A DNA stretch of 64,000 bases from Clitopilus passeckerianus (GCA_944990035.1 CALYLX010000028.1:49905-113904); one strand, 5' to 3'; shown: positions 1 through 14,052, counted from the first letter of the stretch. A program made the numbers and translations. The notes: generated by a model from the letters alone, not told the origin.

Positions 1-590
1 CCTTCTTGTTGTTGTTGTCTTGTGACATTTCGTAGTCGAAATCGAAGTCGGTCTCTGGTTCAATTGTTTCTGCACTGGGGCGCTCCTCTGGCTCAGCTGT
101 GGGGCTCTCCTCTAGCTGTTGTTGTACTTGGTGTTCTTCTTCTTCCTCTTCGGGCAAGACAGAAGCGCTGGTAGACGGGACTAGTGATGGGTTCCTGGAT
201 ATTGCTGTGGGTAATGGTGCGAAGCGTCGCTGTTCCTCCTCGTCTACTTCAATGTCGTGTTCTCGTTGAGCTCGGACAATAGCAGGGGTCTTATGAGGTC
301 GTTCAGGGGTAGGGAAGTCTAGAGCGTGGAAGTGTCTGTTTTCAACGGCAACGGTGGTGAATGTGAATTTGCCAAGGGAGAGAGAGGCGTAGCACCAGCG
401 GTTATTGTTGTGATTAAAACCGCAGTAGCTTCCGTTGGTGAACTTGTAGACGTTGTTGGTTCCTTCTACTAGAGTGGTATTTCGTGGCGGGTGGTCTGCC
501 CTGTGTACGACCGTGGTGACTGAGTGGTAGCCGCAACGGCAATCGGCCTGTTGCGTGCTTCTGCTGTGTTGTCGTGGGGTGGGCCTGCGC
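1..590 (-). CDS. Hypothetical acidic low-complexity protein fragment (possible gag-like), partial
   Basis: One minus-strand frame stays open from about 590 to the window edge. Its start side has a short Cys-containing segment (CRCGYHS, then SYCGF and RWCYA), followed by a Pro/Glu/Ser-rich stretch with a run of six Glu and a second acidic patch (ETDFDFDYE), and it leaves the window in an Asn-rich segment. No ATG is visible in frame before an upstream stop, so the N-terminus is either joined through an intron or lost. I recognise no family. Its position just inside an LTR-like stretch suggests a retroelement structural protein, but a fragment of an ordinary gene is not excluded. An overlapping frame at 414-647 is also open but basic and of less natural composition. 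Confidence 0.3.
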
Positions 591-865
591 TAACAATGAG
601 CGGGCCTTCTGATCAGCTTGACCTTTTGTTAAGGCAGAGCCTAACAACTTAGGTAATACTGTTTACGCTCGATGTCTTTGATAAACAAAGACAGAGATTT
701 GTCAGCAGCTGCGGCTGTACTGACAACCTGGTGAGATTGACGAAGCAAGGGACTTAAAGGCGAAGTAGAGAACTAAGCAGTTAGGTAGATTGCCTAGGTC
801 AAGCTGAGGAGCCTTGACCAAATGGTACAGGTTTATATACCTATCTAGTAGTTCTAAATATAGCA

Positions 866-926
866 CATGCGCAGCATGCTGAGCAAGTAATGAGTCATGC
901 GCAGCATGATGAGTAAGTACATGAGT
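866..926. repeat. Tandem duplication of ~30 bp within LTR-like DNA
   Basis: Two adjacent near-identical units (866-895 and 896-926) each begin with the partly palindromic CATGCGCAGCATG and end in ATGAGT. A CATGCTTACTCCG-like and GCGCAGCAT motif recurs downstream (about 1000-1045), giving this region a periodic, hairpin-rich character. Confidence 0.7.
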
Positions 927-972
927 CAGTATGACTCAATGCGAGTCAGAAAGAGTCAGATAAGGTATAAGT

Positions 973-990
973 CTCTCACGATCGTGAGAG
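973..990. repeat. Perfect 18-bp palindrome
   Basis: CTCTCACGATCGTGAGAG is a perfect self-complementary sequence. Its core (TCTCACGATCGT) reappears at about 6299-6310 on the far side of the Helitron, beyond the coding part. Confidence 0.8.
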
Positions 991-1079
991 ATGCGGAGTA
1001 AGCATGGAAAAAGATGAAAAATGCGCAGTGATGCGCAGCATATGTGAGTAATCGTGCATAGGTAAGCGGGCCGGGGTAT

Positions 1080-4000
1080 GTAAGGAGAAACATGTAAGCA
1101 AAATCATAACAAGTTGGGTCATTTCCTTGCTGACGAAAGACATGTTGAAGAGTGATAGATTTGGTGAATGATTGGTAGACAGTGCAACCTTCAGCAACAA
1201 GTGCTTGTCGACGTCTAGAAGGTTTTGTGGAATAGAGGGGAAGATCACCAATTGGGGGAAGTTGAGCAAAGTCACCAAAGACAACCATAGGAATTCCACC
1301 AAGGATGTCGTCACGTAAAGGTGGAAAAGCTTGTCAAAGGCGTCGATCTATGCGACCTAGCTGACTCTGGCCAATCATTGATTTTTCATCAATAATCAGT
1401 AGTTTTGCATGCTTCCATTGGGTTTGGTGACGCTGTAAACTGGTTTGTGCCAACTGCTGAAATTCTTTTCCTTCTTTGACAGGAATAGCTGCACCATAGT
1501 TAACTGTCCATCCTCGAATTCCAAATGCAGATACTCCAGTAGGTGCTAGACGGACAACAGGATCTTTCTCACCTGGATACAATTCACGCATAGCATGTGA
1601 AATTGCCCATATGAGATAAGATTTTCCTGTACCAGCAGTTCCATCAACATTAATGCGAAGGGGAGGAGGGTGATTGCTGGGGGGTAAAGTGTGGATAGCC
1701 TTGAAGTAGGCCATTACTTGTAGAAATACCTGCCTTTGTTCTCCCTTGAGTTGGGAGTAATCAAGATAAGGGAGAATTTGTAAGGCATCATTGGGTGATT
1801 CTTTGACTTGAGTTGCAAGCCAGTAAGATGTGTCAGTCAGCAACTGAGCGGAAAGAGAAGAAGCATGCCAATTATATGCTGTGTCTATATCTCGTGAACC
1901 GAGATTATCCACATCTGATACAACTGCTTGGTTAGGACCACGTCTTGACTCTAATTGCCAAGCTGAGATATTGAGTTCTTCAGGTTCTTCGGGTATAGAT
2001 TCACCGTCAGAATCTTCATCAATAAGTTCTGCTTCATTTGGTGTTGGAAGAGTGTCTCCAAGATGAGGTTGGCAGTGTCCAAGACATGAGCTGTGATATG
2101 CCTCACGCCATGATCCATAGTGTTTGAGAAGCTCAGCTTCATCATAGAAGGGATGATTGAGTACCATTTTTGCATAGCAAAACCCCTCATATCCAGCTTC
2201 ATCATTGGGATCAGGCTTCCAGCAAGGCCAAATGTTAAGAGCATAGAACTTTGCTCCCCAGGATCCTTGAAGATGATATCGTTGGTTTTTAGAGTCCCAG
2301 TCATATTGAGCAGCAAATTCAAGAACAGTTTTATTTTGAAGTTCTTGATTTGCTTTATCCCGGTTTTTGTAGCGATCCAGCCAGCTAGGTTGATTTCTTC
2401 TAGAAGGATTGGCTTCACTGAAGTCAAAAGCATGTGTTGTGCTTTTGAAAGGAATAGAAAGGGATCGGACTAGCCGTGAAGAGTCAATGAGTTTGCAGTC
2501 AAGAAGGATATGGCAGGTTTCCTGTGCAGAAATGTCCCGCTCAGCAGCAAATTTAGAAAGCATTTTCCGGTATGCTATTCTAGCAGAGTCACTGTCTTTG
2601 AGATAAGTGATGACAGATTGTAGATTCTGCTCATATGAAGATGATGCAGTTTCTCCTTTGCTGGCATATTTTGCCACATAAGCCAAGACAGCCTCTCTGT
2701 TAATAACAGGTCGGAAGTCAATGTTGGCTCTCTATCCAAGGATAAATCCAGGATTAAAAACATTTAAGAGTTCATCATTTCGGCGGCTATGAAACTCTTT
2801 AAAGTTTTTCCCTATAAGTCTATGGTTAGAAAGATTACCAATGAATATATAGTTTTAAAACATACCTGGTTCCCAGTCAAATGCACTGGTATTTCTGCAC
2901 TGTTTTGGGTAACCAAAGCGACAGTAAACTTCACCAGTCCCCTTTTTTTTCCGCTGACAATAGCTAGGTTTACAATGGGTATGCCGTTGAAGTCGGTTGA
3001 GTAGTTCTGCTAACTCTTTTTTAGTGTCTTCCAAAGTATTAAATAGCCTAGCAGATGGATGAATTGCTGCAGGTAGAACTGTTTTTCCAGGATTCCATGT
3101 AGAAATGTGGTGGTCCCAAAAATCAATGAACTGCTGAAGATGATCTGGATTAGAAGTATCCAGATTATCAATTGAGGGTGCCTCTTCAATCCATAGAAAT
3201 CCATGAATATGGCTGCTTCCTCGATGCTGCCATTCAAAGCGCCACCAATGATCTTTAACCTTGAATTTAGGCTTAATATACTCTTCAAAAAACACTTCCC
3301 AGCGCTTTTTAAAGTAGTAAGCAGCAATAGCAGGATTTTCATTCAAATTCTTCATGCATGTGCGGTAGAAAGTAGAGTCTTCTTCCTGGTTGGGATGATA
3401 ATGTGGCATGTGTTGATGCATATCAGGCCACTGAATATCAGCAGATGATGCAGTGAAGAAAACGTGGGGAGAGCCAATGTGGGGGGATCGAATGATAGAT
3501 GTGAGATCTCTCTGAGCTTTTTGCCAGAATGGCTTAGATCCTGCTAATTTTTCACCAGCATGAGAAAGGCAATTAGCTAGATGATCAGCTTCACCAGCTG
3601 CTATCATCTCTCGGATCTCTTCAACTGTCAGAGCTCGCTCGTCAGGGTGGGTGTTGAGAAACCAAGTTGTAGCTTTTGAGGCGTCTTGGCGTAGAATGGT
3701 ATTGAAAGCCCAATAGCGAAATCGAGGGTGGCGGGCAAATCGACCTCCTTCAAGTCTTAAAAGATGGCCAGCCCATTCATTCATTGAAACTTGTGCACCT
3801 CTAGCAGTATTGATATCAGCCTTTCCATTATAGAAAAGAGTTGGAAAGGCATCAATAGCAATATTTTTGCCTGAGTACTCAGAGAGAGGAGTTCCTTGCA
3901 CAGATGGCATAGTTAGAATAACCTGCTCGCCAGCAAGAACAGCATTTCGGAGCAATTCAGCTTCGGTAACACTGTTCTGTACATTTGGCACGAAGCCACG

Positions 4001-6038
4001 TGAGAAAAGTGGTTGTTGCGATTCAGGATGCTGGGGCTCTTCACCTTCCGGTGGGCCTTCATCAGCGGGAATTTCCATATCCTGAGTTTCCAGAGTGCGC
4101 ATCTGAGTATGAACAAGCCCATTCTCAGGAAGTTGAGATAATTGTTCATAGTCGATTTGAACTCTACCACTCTGGAAAGTAGGATGATGTTGCTGCAAAT
4201 ACTGTAGCCATTGCAAAACAACATTTCTGCAAACACGGAAGTCCTGAAAGACTTCATTGTCATGAGAGTCATTCAGGCCACGACGACGAAGAACAATGAT
4301 GTCACATTCTTGGGGTAAAAGGGGGAGTTTGTTGTGAAAAGTAACAACATCACGTGGAAAGTTGCATGTGTGACCAGTATATTTGAATTGGCCTCCACGA
4401 ACCTGCCAGACCTGTACAAGAGCATGAACAAGGGCAATAAGCATTTCTTCAACCTGAGTGAGTTCTGGCAGGTGTGGAAGATCAGGTCCAGGGTACATGT
4501 CGTTTTGCTCGGTGAATTTGTTTGACGAGCGGCAACGTTTGCACTTTCCAGATCTATCAACACCAAGGTCGAACCATTTTTCATGGCAAGCCGTGCAAGA
4601 TTCCAGCTGAATAGCCATTAGTTTTTCTCTAGCTTTGGCAAGAAGTGCCTTATCGCTATCACTAATAGCAGAAGCAGCTAGAGTGTCATGCAGAGAAGAA
4701 TGATCTGAAGAAAGGGGAGGTTCAGGAGAATGTTGTGGGGGAGGTGAAGGTGGAGGTGGAGCATTATGTCTAGCCGTATCTTGGGCATTGTGTTCAGCTG
4801 TCTGGCGTTGGCGGCGTCGAGCCCGATCAGCTGCAGCAACACTTAGACATTTAGCACACGTATTTTTTGAGCCAAATTCATTGGTAGGAACCCAATGCCT
4901 ATTACGCTTACACCAAAGCTTATCCTGTGTAGGATGCTTTTCACGTGCTTGCCTTTGCTCACGACCTCCTAGTCTTGTAGTAGGCTGATTAGTAGTTCGA
5001 GCACGGGTAGTAGTAGAAGCCTGAGCAGCATTTACAGGGAGTGGTAGGGGTGGGGGTGGGGGTGGCTCTTGAGTTTCTGAGCCTCGCCTAGTGCCAGGGA
5101 GTGGTCTAGCATTTGAGTACCGCCTACCACCAACACGGTGTGCAGGCAGATGACTATTAACAGCACGTGTTGGTGAAAGTCTAGGTAGAGGTGGTGGTGG
5201 TGGTGGTGGTGGTGGTGGTGAGGGTGATGTATCCATTCTAGACCGCTCAGCAGTATGCTGCAGAGGCTCAGAGTCTACGATAGCAGTTGAGTTAAACGGG
5301 TCATCGATATCCATAGTATTTCTGTCAAGTTCCCCAGAAGTTCTAGAGTCACCAGCCCTAGAGTGAAACAGCTGTAGAGGCCTTGGTATAATACTTTGTT
5401 CCTCAGTGTTTTCAGGAGAGTATAGCTGTTGGAACGGAAGACGATAATGATGATCAAGAGCAGGAGGACTCGAGTGACTGCGAACTCGGCTACGTTTATG
5501 CCTTCCACACCGGCTCATAGGGGTAGCAGGGCTTAGTACAGATGCAGGACGTGCTCTAGATGTTGGTGTGATATTAACTGTAATATACCAATTATGTTAA
5601 CAGCCTTAACACTAGAATCGTGATTGAATTACCAGATGTTGGGCCAACTGCTGGAGTATTGCTTTCGAGTGGAGATGGCTGAATAATTTGTGACAATGTC
5701 TGAGGATTAGATACTGGGGAGAGCATTATCCGTGAGTTTCCAGCCCCTGGTTGTTGGAATAGATAAGGTAGAGGTCGTTTGAACCACAGTTCATCTGCTA
5801 TGAATTAGAAAAAATAAATTTACACACAGGATTTAGAAAGCAGAATTGAGTATCATACATTCATCATCAGATATAGATAGCCTGGGGGAACTTCCCAAGT
5901 CTGTTCTATCCCTGGCTTTTCCCTTTCCATAGCTATCCATGTTTGATTTGAATTACTAATGAAAATAGTTTGAAGTTTATAAGATGAATTATTGAACATA
6001 TACTTGAGTTCAATCTTACATTCACAGTATTTGATCAA
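1080..6038 (-). pseudogene. Decayed Helitron Rep-helicase gene
   Basis: This is the rolling-circle transposase of a Helitron, read on the minus strand. A long frame at 2855-5518 carries a Pro-rich N-terminus, two Cys-rich finger-like segments (CAKC; CTAC with CKRC) and the Helitron-like N domain with the HUH-type motif SSHIHGFLW and CRFGYPKQC. After an intron (about 2780-2860) comes the paired-Tyr motif AYVAKYASKGE, and 1334-2686 contains a PIF1-type helicase with Walker A (GTAGTGKSYL) and Walker B-like LLIIDEKSMI. The frame continues through FGDFAQLPPIGDLPLYS and QHVFRQQG until about 1085, where similarity ends abruptly. Small 5' exons appear to lie at about 5640-5800 and 5853-6038. Two lesions show it is dead: an in-frame TAG at 2732-2734, where the family usually has Trp (LGWRAN), and loss of the C-terminal helicase motifs. 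Terminal TC and CTRR ends were not identified. Confidence 0.85.
5190..5220. repeat. GGT trinucleotide run (poly-Pro coding)
   Basis: Ten or so consecutive GGT triplets on the + strand encode a poly-proline tract on the minus strand in the disordered N-terminus of the Helitron protein. A second, shorter Pro run lies near 5041-5065. Confidence 0.8.
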
Positions 6039-6351
6039 AAATACAAGTTTGAAGTATATTGAGGTTAATTATTTGCTAGAGGTTGAGAAAGAAGAAACGA
6101 ATCCTCCAAAATTCTACCAAGTTCAACCAATTTCCTTTTACAGCTACTCAACCAACATGAGTTGATTCGAGTCAACGAAACCCTGCGATGAAATTGGGAC
6201 TCCGATCACGCGCGTCTCCGAGGTTTTGGCACAGCCGCGTCCACTCACCCGGTCATCCGGCAGTCGACTGAGCCGGTGGGTTAAGCGGTCGGAAATGTTC
6301 TCACGATCGTATGCATTCGTCGCACGCCCTTAGCATTTGGGCCTCACCTGG

Positions 6352-6376
6352 CATATAGGGGAGCTACGCTCCCCAA
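6352..6376. repeat. Short perfect hairpin, GGGGAGC-TAC-GCTCCCC
   Basis: A 7-bp perfect GC-rich stem with a 3-nt loop lies in non-coding DNA between the Helitron gene and a transposase fragment. Helitron 3' ends carry such hairpins about 10 nt before a CTRR terminus, but the following bases here (AATTATAAGCTATG) do not give a clear CTRR, and this lies on the 5' side of the minus-strand Helitron. It may belong to another element. Confidence 0.5.
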
Positions 6377-6480
6377 TTATAAGCTATGTTGACAAAATAT
6401 AAGTCTATGTAGTATATGCTGAACCGTAAAGCAGACTATAGCACAATTATAAGGGGATTAATCGAACAATAAGGTGGAGG

Positions 6481-6602
6481 TTAAGCAGGAATATCAGCAG
6501 GAATACAACGATGGCCACGGTATTTCTGGACTGCCCAAGCTGCTTGTACGCCATTCAGCCCTTTTCGATACGCGTCCATGAAACCGGATCGCAAATCTAT
6601 AT
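6481..6602 (-). pseudogene. C-terminal fragment of a DDE (Tc1/mariner-like) transposase
   Basis: The minus strand encodes about 40 residues ending at a TAA (6481-6483). They include FMDAYRKGLNGVQAAWAVQK followed by YRGHR, which resembles the C-terminal tail of DDE-type transposases abundant in mushroom genomes. A splice acceptor-like GATATAG precedes it. Nothing recognisable as the catalytic DDE domain was found upstream on the minus strand to about 7000, so only a relic remains. The family assignment is from memory of tail sequences and is tentative. Confidence 0.4.
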
Positions 6603-7240
6603 CACAAAACTGTCAGTGGTGCTCCACAGGATATGATGAGTGTAAAATACCTAATGACGCGACACCTTTGCACGTCCGTCGCGTCAAGCCCTAATTGGCG
6701 ACAGCGGAGATTGATCTCGGCTACACCATTTCTTTGGGAGAGGTCAACGAGGATAATATAAAATAAATTCACTGTCTGTACTTTAGAAAAAGTTGTATCT
6801 GTGAAGATCTCAAATGGACTCATCCCGTCAATTTCACAGCTTCAGATGTATCAATAGTAGAACTACATAATTTATTTTAGAATTTTAACCCAATGTAACG
6901 CTTTTTATTGGCAGAGTCATGTGATTACCTACAATGCGTTTGAGAAATATCTTATTTCGCGCTGAAATACAATCCCCTGCCTCAGGTGTGTGATCGAAAC
7001 TAGATGGACATAACAAGGTCTACTTGACTTCGCCTAAGACCTTTCCCGATATGCAGCTCGTCCTTGCACACAGGCTGGCTCGTTCCCCGCAATGCATCCG
7101 AGCACAACGTGATAGATATTCCGGGCTGCTCGCCCCAGGCCTGATCGTTCTTCACACGCCCTCGCTACACTTCTCCTGATCTCATGCGGGATAACACTTT
7201 TCCAAAACTCGTTGCGCTGGACACGAAGTCAGTACCTTTG
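6603..7240. other. Stretch without a recognised gene
   Basis: No convincing coding sequence on either strand. A 73-codon minus frame (6602-6823) has no recognised similarity. The DNA probably contains transposon remnants and the 5' flank of the following plus-strand gene. Confidence 0.5.
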
Positions 7241-7259
7241 ATTGATATACCTCGTGGTC

Positions 7260-8817
7260 ACCAGGCCATCCTAACGGTGGGGATGTGTCTAGCTGGCTCA
7301 TTTGGTGGGGGCTCATGACGGAGGATTCGTGGGGTCAAGCCAAGGACGCCCCCGTTCAAGTCGAGGACAGCATCGAGCTCGTCAATGATCGAAAACTCCG
7401 GGACAAGAGGTGAGGTCGATGAGCTCCAGAAACGACCTTCCTCACCCCCCTTATGGAAAAGCGATCCTATTAATTATGTTTATATCTATGAGGAGTTTTC
7501 GGAGATTGTCGCCCAGATCGTTAGGCAAGGCGCCAAAATCGCAATCGTTGCACGCCAGCCAAGCAAGGAAATGTATGTCTATCGAAAGTATCACCTATTT
7601 CCATTCCAATGTGCTATAGGCTTCAGAGGTCGTTGTCTTTTTTGAAAATACCCGATCCTTGTGGAACCTCCAAGCAAGTGCCGATAGTCGATTTCATCAC
7701 TTACATTGAGGTAGATGGTATACCCTTTCCGTTGTTCTTCTCTCTATTCGCATTAAGCCTCGGTGCACTAGAATCAAGGGTGGCAACGTTCAGAAGACTT
7801 AGGGAATGGTCTCAATTTGACTACTCTGATATGGTGCAATGGTCCTTGAACGGATTGGGATATCGCTCATTTGGCACACAGATCTTTTACAGTGCTGAAG
7901 CAGACAGCAACGAAGTTAGAATCCACCTGGGTATACTTTGATTGGGGTGGCAGAGTTTTCAACTACACTCACTACGAATCTTGTAGGGGTTACATGTATG
8001 ATCTCTCTCGACGACCAAGGGTTGAATTGGGACCTCTACCAGCGGGGGTTTGATCAATGGCATCGCACAAAAATGATCAAGGTTCACAAAGACATCACCA
8101 GAACGAGGCCTGTGTGCATAGGCTACTCGGGAATCACCCGTCATAGACTTAAACTCCTCCAGAAGGGAGAGTATGAGGTTGATCCTACTTCAATATCACG
8201 GTGGGGTTATGGCCTGTACTGTACTGACGACATATCCATGTGTGTACCACCCAAGCTGAGCCGTTCTTTCCCTCATGCTCATCCCTTAAAGCGCACAGTT
8301 CCATGCGGACTGGAAAGAAAAGGTCAATAAACAGAAGTCCTTCATTTGCGCCGTATATGTTTGGGATATATCTGTATTTATCGATCGAGTAAAAAAGGTG
8401 GGATACCCATGCGCAGTTTGAACCGCCTGCCACTGACCCTGACAGATATGGGTTCCGGGAAATACTCGTCAGTTTCAACACACAGAAAATAATCAGATGT
8501 CTCGTGAGGAGGCTGCACGACGTTTTGAACAACAAACCCGCTTCGTGGAAACACATTGGGGTCTCCTGTCTCCCTATATTTTATTCGCTAGGCATCCGTG
8601 GACGGAAAGGATGTCTACTTCGCATGGCCAACGATATAACGAAGTACTGATATACACCGAGATCTTCAAGACGCTCTGCTACATTGAGCCAATCCCCGAT
8701 GACAAGAGAGGTGAATTTGACCACCTCCGGTATAACTTGCAAACGAAGAACTGGAACATCGAAGTGCCCAAGGAAACACAGTTTGATTTCAAGGTTCATG
8801 AGGAGTGCTTTGAGTGA
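7260..8817 (+). CDS. MDP-1/HAD-like domain joined to an ADP-ribosyltransferase-like segment
   Basis: A multi-exon plus-strand gene. By-eye splicing (introns about 7411-7493, 7592-7620, 7722-7775, 7837-7882, 7937-7987, 8243-8308) gives a chain resembling magnesium-dependent phosphatase 1: GAKIAIVARQPS (usual form KIAAASRT), FLKIP, a DFITYIE strand, VATFRRLREWSQFDYSDM, and LGVTCMISLDDQGLNWDLYQ. The acidic HAD motifs are missing: the usual FFDDE reads FYSAE, and the first motif is absent or degenerate (DVSSWL). Then follows GYSGITRHRLKLLQKGEY and SRWGYGLYCTDD, which looks like the donor-loop and G-x-G-L-Y turn of ART/PARP-like folds. Two frames are plausible at 8497-8650; the one ending at 8817 is used here. 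The start is uncertain (ATG at 7315 or upstream). Phosphatase activity is unlikely; ART activity is unproven. Confidence 0.5.
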
Positions 8818-9076
8818 TGCCATTGCAGGTCAATTTTTGTTTGGATTTCAGCTCATGTCACTTTCGGTTCAGTATTTTCCTCACCAGTAGTGGTTGGATA
8901 AAGCTTTTTGTATAGACACATCCATAAAACCCTTGACATTTATTGGCTGTACATGCATCGTTCTTTTGTAAAATCCAATTGAACCTATGATTTGATAAAT
9001 CCCGAGTGTGGCTGTGCCAGCATCATTTCCGAAGGTAGCCGGCCTTTGCAGCGTTCTCTTTCGACGACACAACGAA

Positions 9077-9783
9077 ATGGGGGCGAGCCAGTCAAAGTCT
9101 GACGAAAAGGTCTTTCCTAACGAGACCCCAATATCAGTGAGTGGAATCAAGCTTCTGGCTGCCGAACGGGTTCAGCTAATACCTTAGCACCCAGTTTTCG
9201 GCTGATGTCGTCAACCAACTCTCGGACAGACTGGAGTCCCCAGAAACTTCGCCCGAGCGCCGGTCCACCCTTGACGCCGTCGTCAGAGGAAGGATTCAGA
9301 GCGAACTGCAGCGTTTGAAGCAAGAAGAGGAAGATATAAGAGAACAGATAGAAGCCGCACTGGAGAAGGAGAACCTGGACCGAGAAAAGAGCATGGCAGA
9401 GAGTGGTGACGACGAGGCCACGGATAGCACCGTCAGCAAGATACCCAGCAGCACAGCGCTAATGGGTGACCTGGAAGAAATTAGGGGCAAGATTGACAAA
9501 TACCATGATCGACGAAACTTGGACAACTTCCCCGAAATTAGAACGTCGGCTGAGGCTCTCCAGCAATGCTACAAGTGTGTCTCACGATTCTTTTGGGCCG
9601 CATTTCTCACCAACAAATCCACAGAAACAACACTACAACACCTTTAGACTGCTGGCGACAGGTCGAGGCTTTCAAGACTTCCGTCAGTCGATTAGAGAAG
9701 GTAGGTTATCCTCTTCTTCATTCAACGTGTGTAGAAATAATACTAAACATACATTGCAGGACTACTACAAGTCGCTGCATTAA
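9077..9783 (+). CDS. MIC19: MICOS complex subunit MIC19-like (CHCH family)
   Basis: Encodes a small protein of the mitochondrial contact site and cristae organising system, which holds crista junctions together on the intermembrane-space side of the inner membrane. The start ATG at 9077 gives MGASQSKSDEK, a good N-myristoylation signal as in MIC19/Aim13. The first intron (GTGAGT..CAG) is followed by a Glu/Lys-rich coiled coil (about residues 60-110), and two more introns lead to a C-terminal Cys pair (CYKNNTTTPLDCWRQVEAFK) typical of the family, ending DYYKSLH at a TAA (9781-9783). The C-terminal motif is the strongest evidence. The function is family knowledge. Confidence 0.85.
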
Positions 9784-9933
9784 TAGACCTAATATATCCG
9801 CTCTTTTGAGTCCGTCTGATCTCTTGAATCCATGAATCCGTGAATAAATCATATAAACGACGTTTCAGGGGAAAGACTTGCTCCCCACGTAGAGTCTGTG
9901 TCTCTTTTCTTGATATCGCCTCTCTAGCAACCC

Positions 9934-10862
9934 TCAAAGTGCCATTCCTACCTTTGCCCCCGACGAGTCTCTTGATGCTGCTGTGAACATCGACTGGTGG
10001 CTACTGGTGGTAGACAGTCTATTCGGTACGCCCTCTGAAATCCTCGAGAGGAAACTTCTCTTTGAGGAAACCATTGACCGTCGATCAGGAAGTGGAGGGA
10101 GCGCACGGGAAACACGATGTGGCACATCACTGCCCTCCTCATCCAAGGCGGCGAGCAACAAGCTAGGTGGCATCTGAAGTGCCCGTTCCTCGCCGCTCGC
10201 AGTGGAGTACATCGACGAAGTACTGACGGTAGAGGGTTTGTGTGCAAGAGCTGGTATCTGTGTCCCATCTTCCATTGCCATCTGTGAATCCATCATCGAC
10301 TGCTGCGAAAGCTGTCGTTTCGTCCGGAGAGGCTTGGACCTTGATACCCTCAAAGGCGTAATGACGGGCAGTTGGAGCTCCTTCGTCTCCAGTATTGGTG
10401 TTCCGACAGGAGTCGGAGAATCATCCCTCTCTCCCTTCTCGGGGAAATAAGAGGGCCTAGGCAGCGACAACAGTGGTCCGTAAAGGACCGCATCGTCAGT
10501 CGGCCGCCTGGAGTGTCTGAGAGTGTTCCTTCGTTTGCGGTACGCTTCCTGTCGCGATGTATTCATACATCAAAAACGTTCCGTTTAATGTTTCAACTGC
10601 TGCTCACCGTGTCAGATGCCTTGCGTTGCTTGGGCCGCCCTCGCCTCAGACATCTCCCGCAAAGGATCCAGCCAAAAACTGCTGCTACTGCTAAGAAGAA
10701 GCCCCCTACAGTGCCACCAACTATTGCTGCTATAGGTACAGTTGATTGGCTGTGGCTGGTTTCCGTCCGCCTTATCAGAGAAAGTATGTTTGAATTAAAC
10801 CTGGATGCTTCGGGGTTGTGTAGAGTCCTCAGAGGATACGAGAATAGAGGGACTGAGGGCAT
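9934..10862 (-). CDS. Single-pass membrane protein, function unknown
   Basis: Two exons (10862-10608 and 10548-9934) separated by a GTGAGC..CAG intron in phase 0 give about 290 residues. An N-terminal region of about 45 residues is followed by one clear membrane span (about residues 42-68, VPIAAIVGGTVGGFFLAVAA and FGWILCG), then a basic stop-transfer stretch (RCLRRGRPKQRK) and a Ser/Pro/Arg-rich tail predicted to be cytoplasmic. There is no cleavable signal peptide before the span, so N-out, single-pass topology is inferred from the basic flank. It resembles the many basidiomycete short-ectodomain membrane proteins of unknown role. The ATG at 10862 is the first in frame. Confidence 0.65.
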
Positions 10863-11118
10863 GTTGTGGGTAGGGCAAGTATGCCCGTCGGTGGAGGCGC
10901 TCCCTTTATGAGCATCGCCTCGTGTATGTCAAGAAAAAAGGGCAAGATCTTGGATCATATCTATCAAGCTGATACCTCGAGGTATCACTACCCAAAATAA
11001 CTCCTGAAAATCTGTAGGCAGGCATGTTCACACAAGTAGGCACTGGATTTGGATTAGCCTGAGATTGTTACAAATACTACACCACAGCCATGTACAACGC
11101 GAGGAATGACATCCCCAT

Positions 11119-13934
<2,816 letters not shown>

Positions 13935-14052
13935 GGTCGTCGCCGTCTCCAACAGCGAGCGTAAAGACAAACTCAAGTGCACAATTGATGTATGACAAAT
14001 ATATTCCCACAGTCTATGATGCTGACTATTACATATCCCATAATTATATTAT

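Larger units (their letters stand above)
1..1080 (-). mobile_element. LTR-retrotransposon-like element, left end outside window
   Basis: This stretch interrupts the helicase reading frame of the neighbouring Helitron and has the look of an LTR plus the start of an internal region, read on the minus strand. About 650-1080 is non-coding and rich in short palindromes and repeats: a perfect 18-bp palindrome at 973-990 and two copies of a roughly 30-bp unit at 866-895 and 896-926. Left of about 590, one minus-strand frame is open to the window edge and encodes a low-complexity, acidic protein. The Helitron-side breakpoint is near 1080, where helicase similarity stops. The other end, the target-site duplication and any pol genes are outside the window, so LTR class and boundaries are inferred. 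It could instead be a decayed end of the Helitron. Confidence 0.45.

Noticed and set aside
1951..2433. Minus-strand open frame inside the Helitron helicase
   Set aside because: Different frame of the same helicase-coding DNA; no motif of its own.
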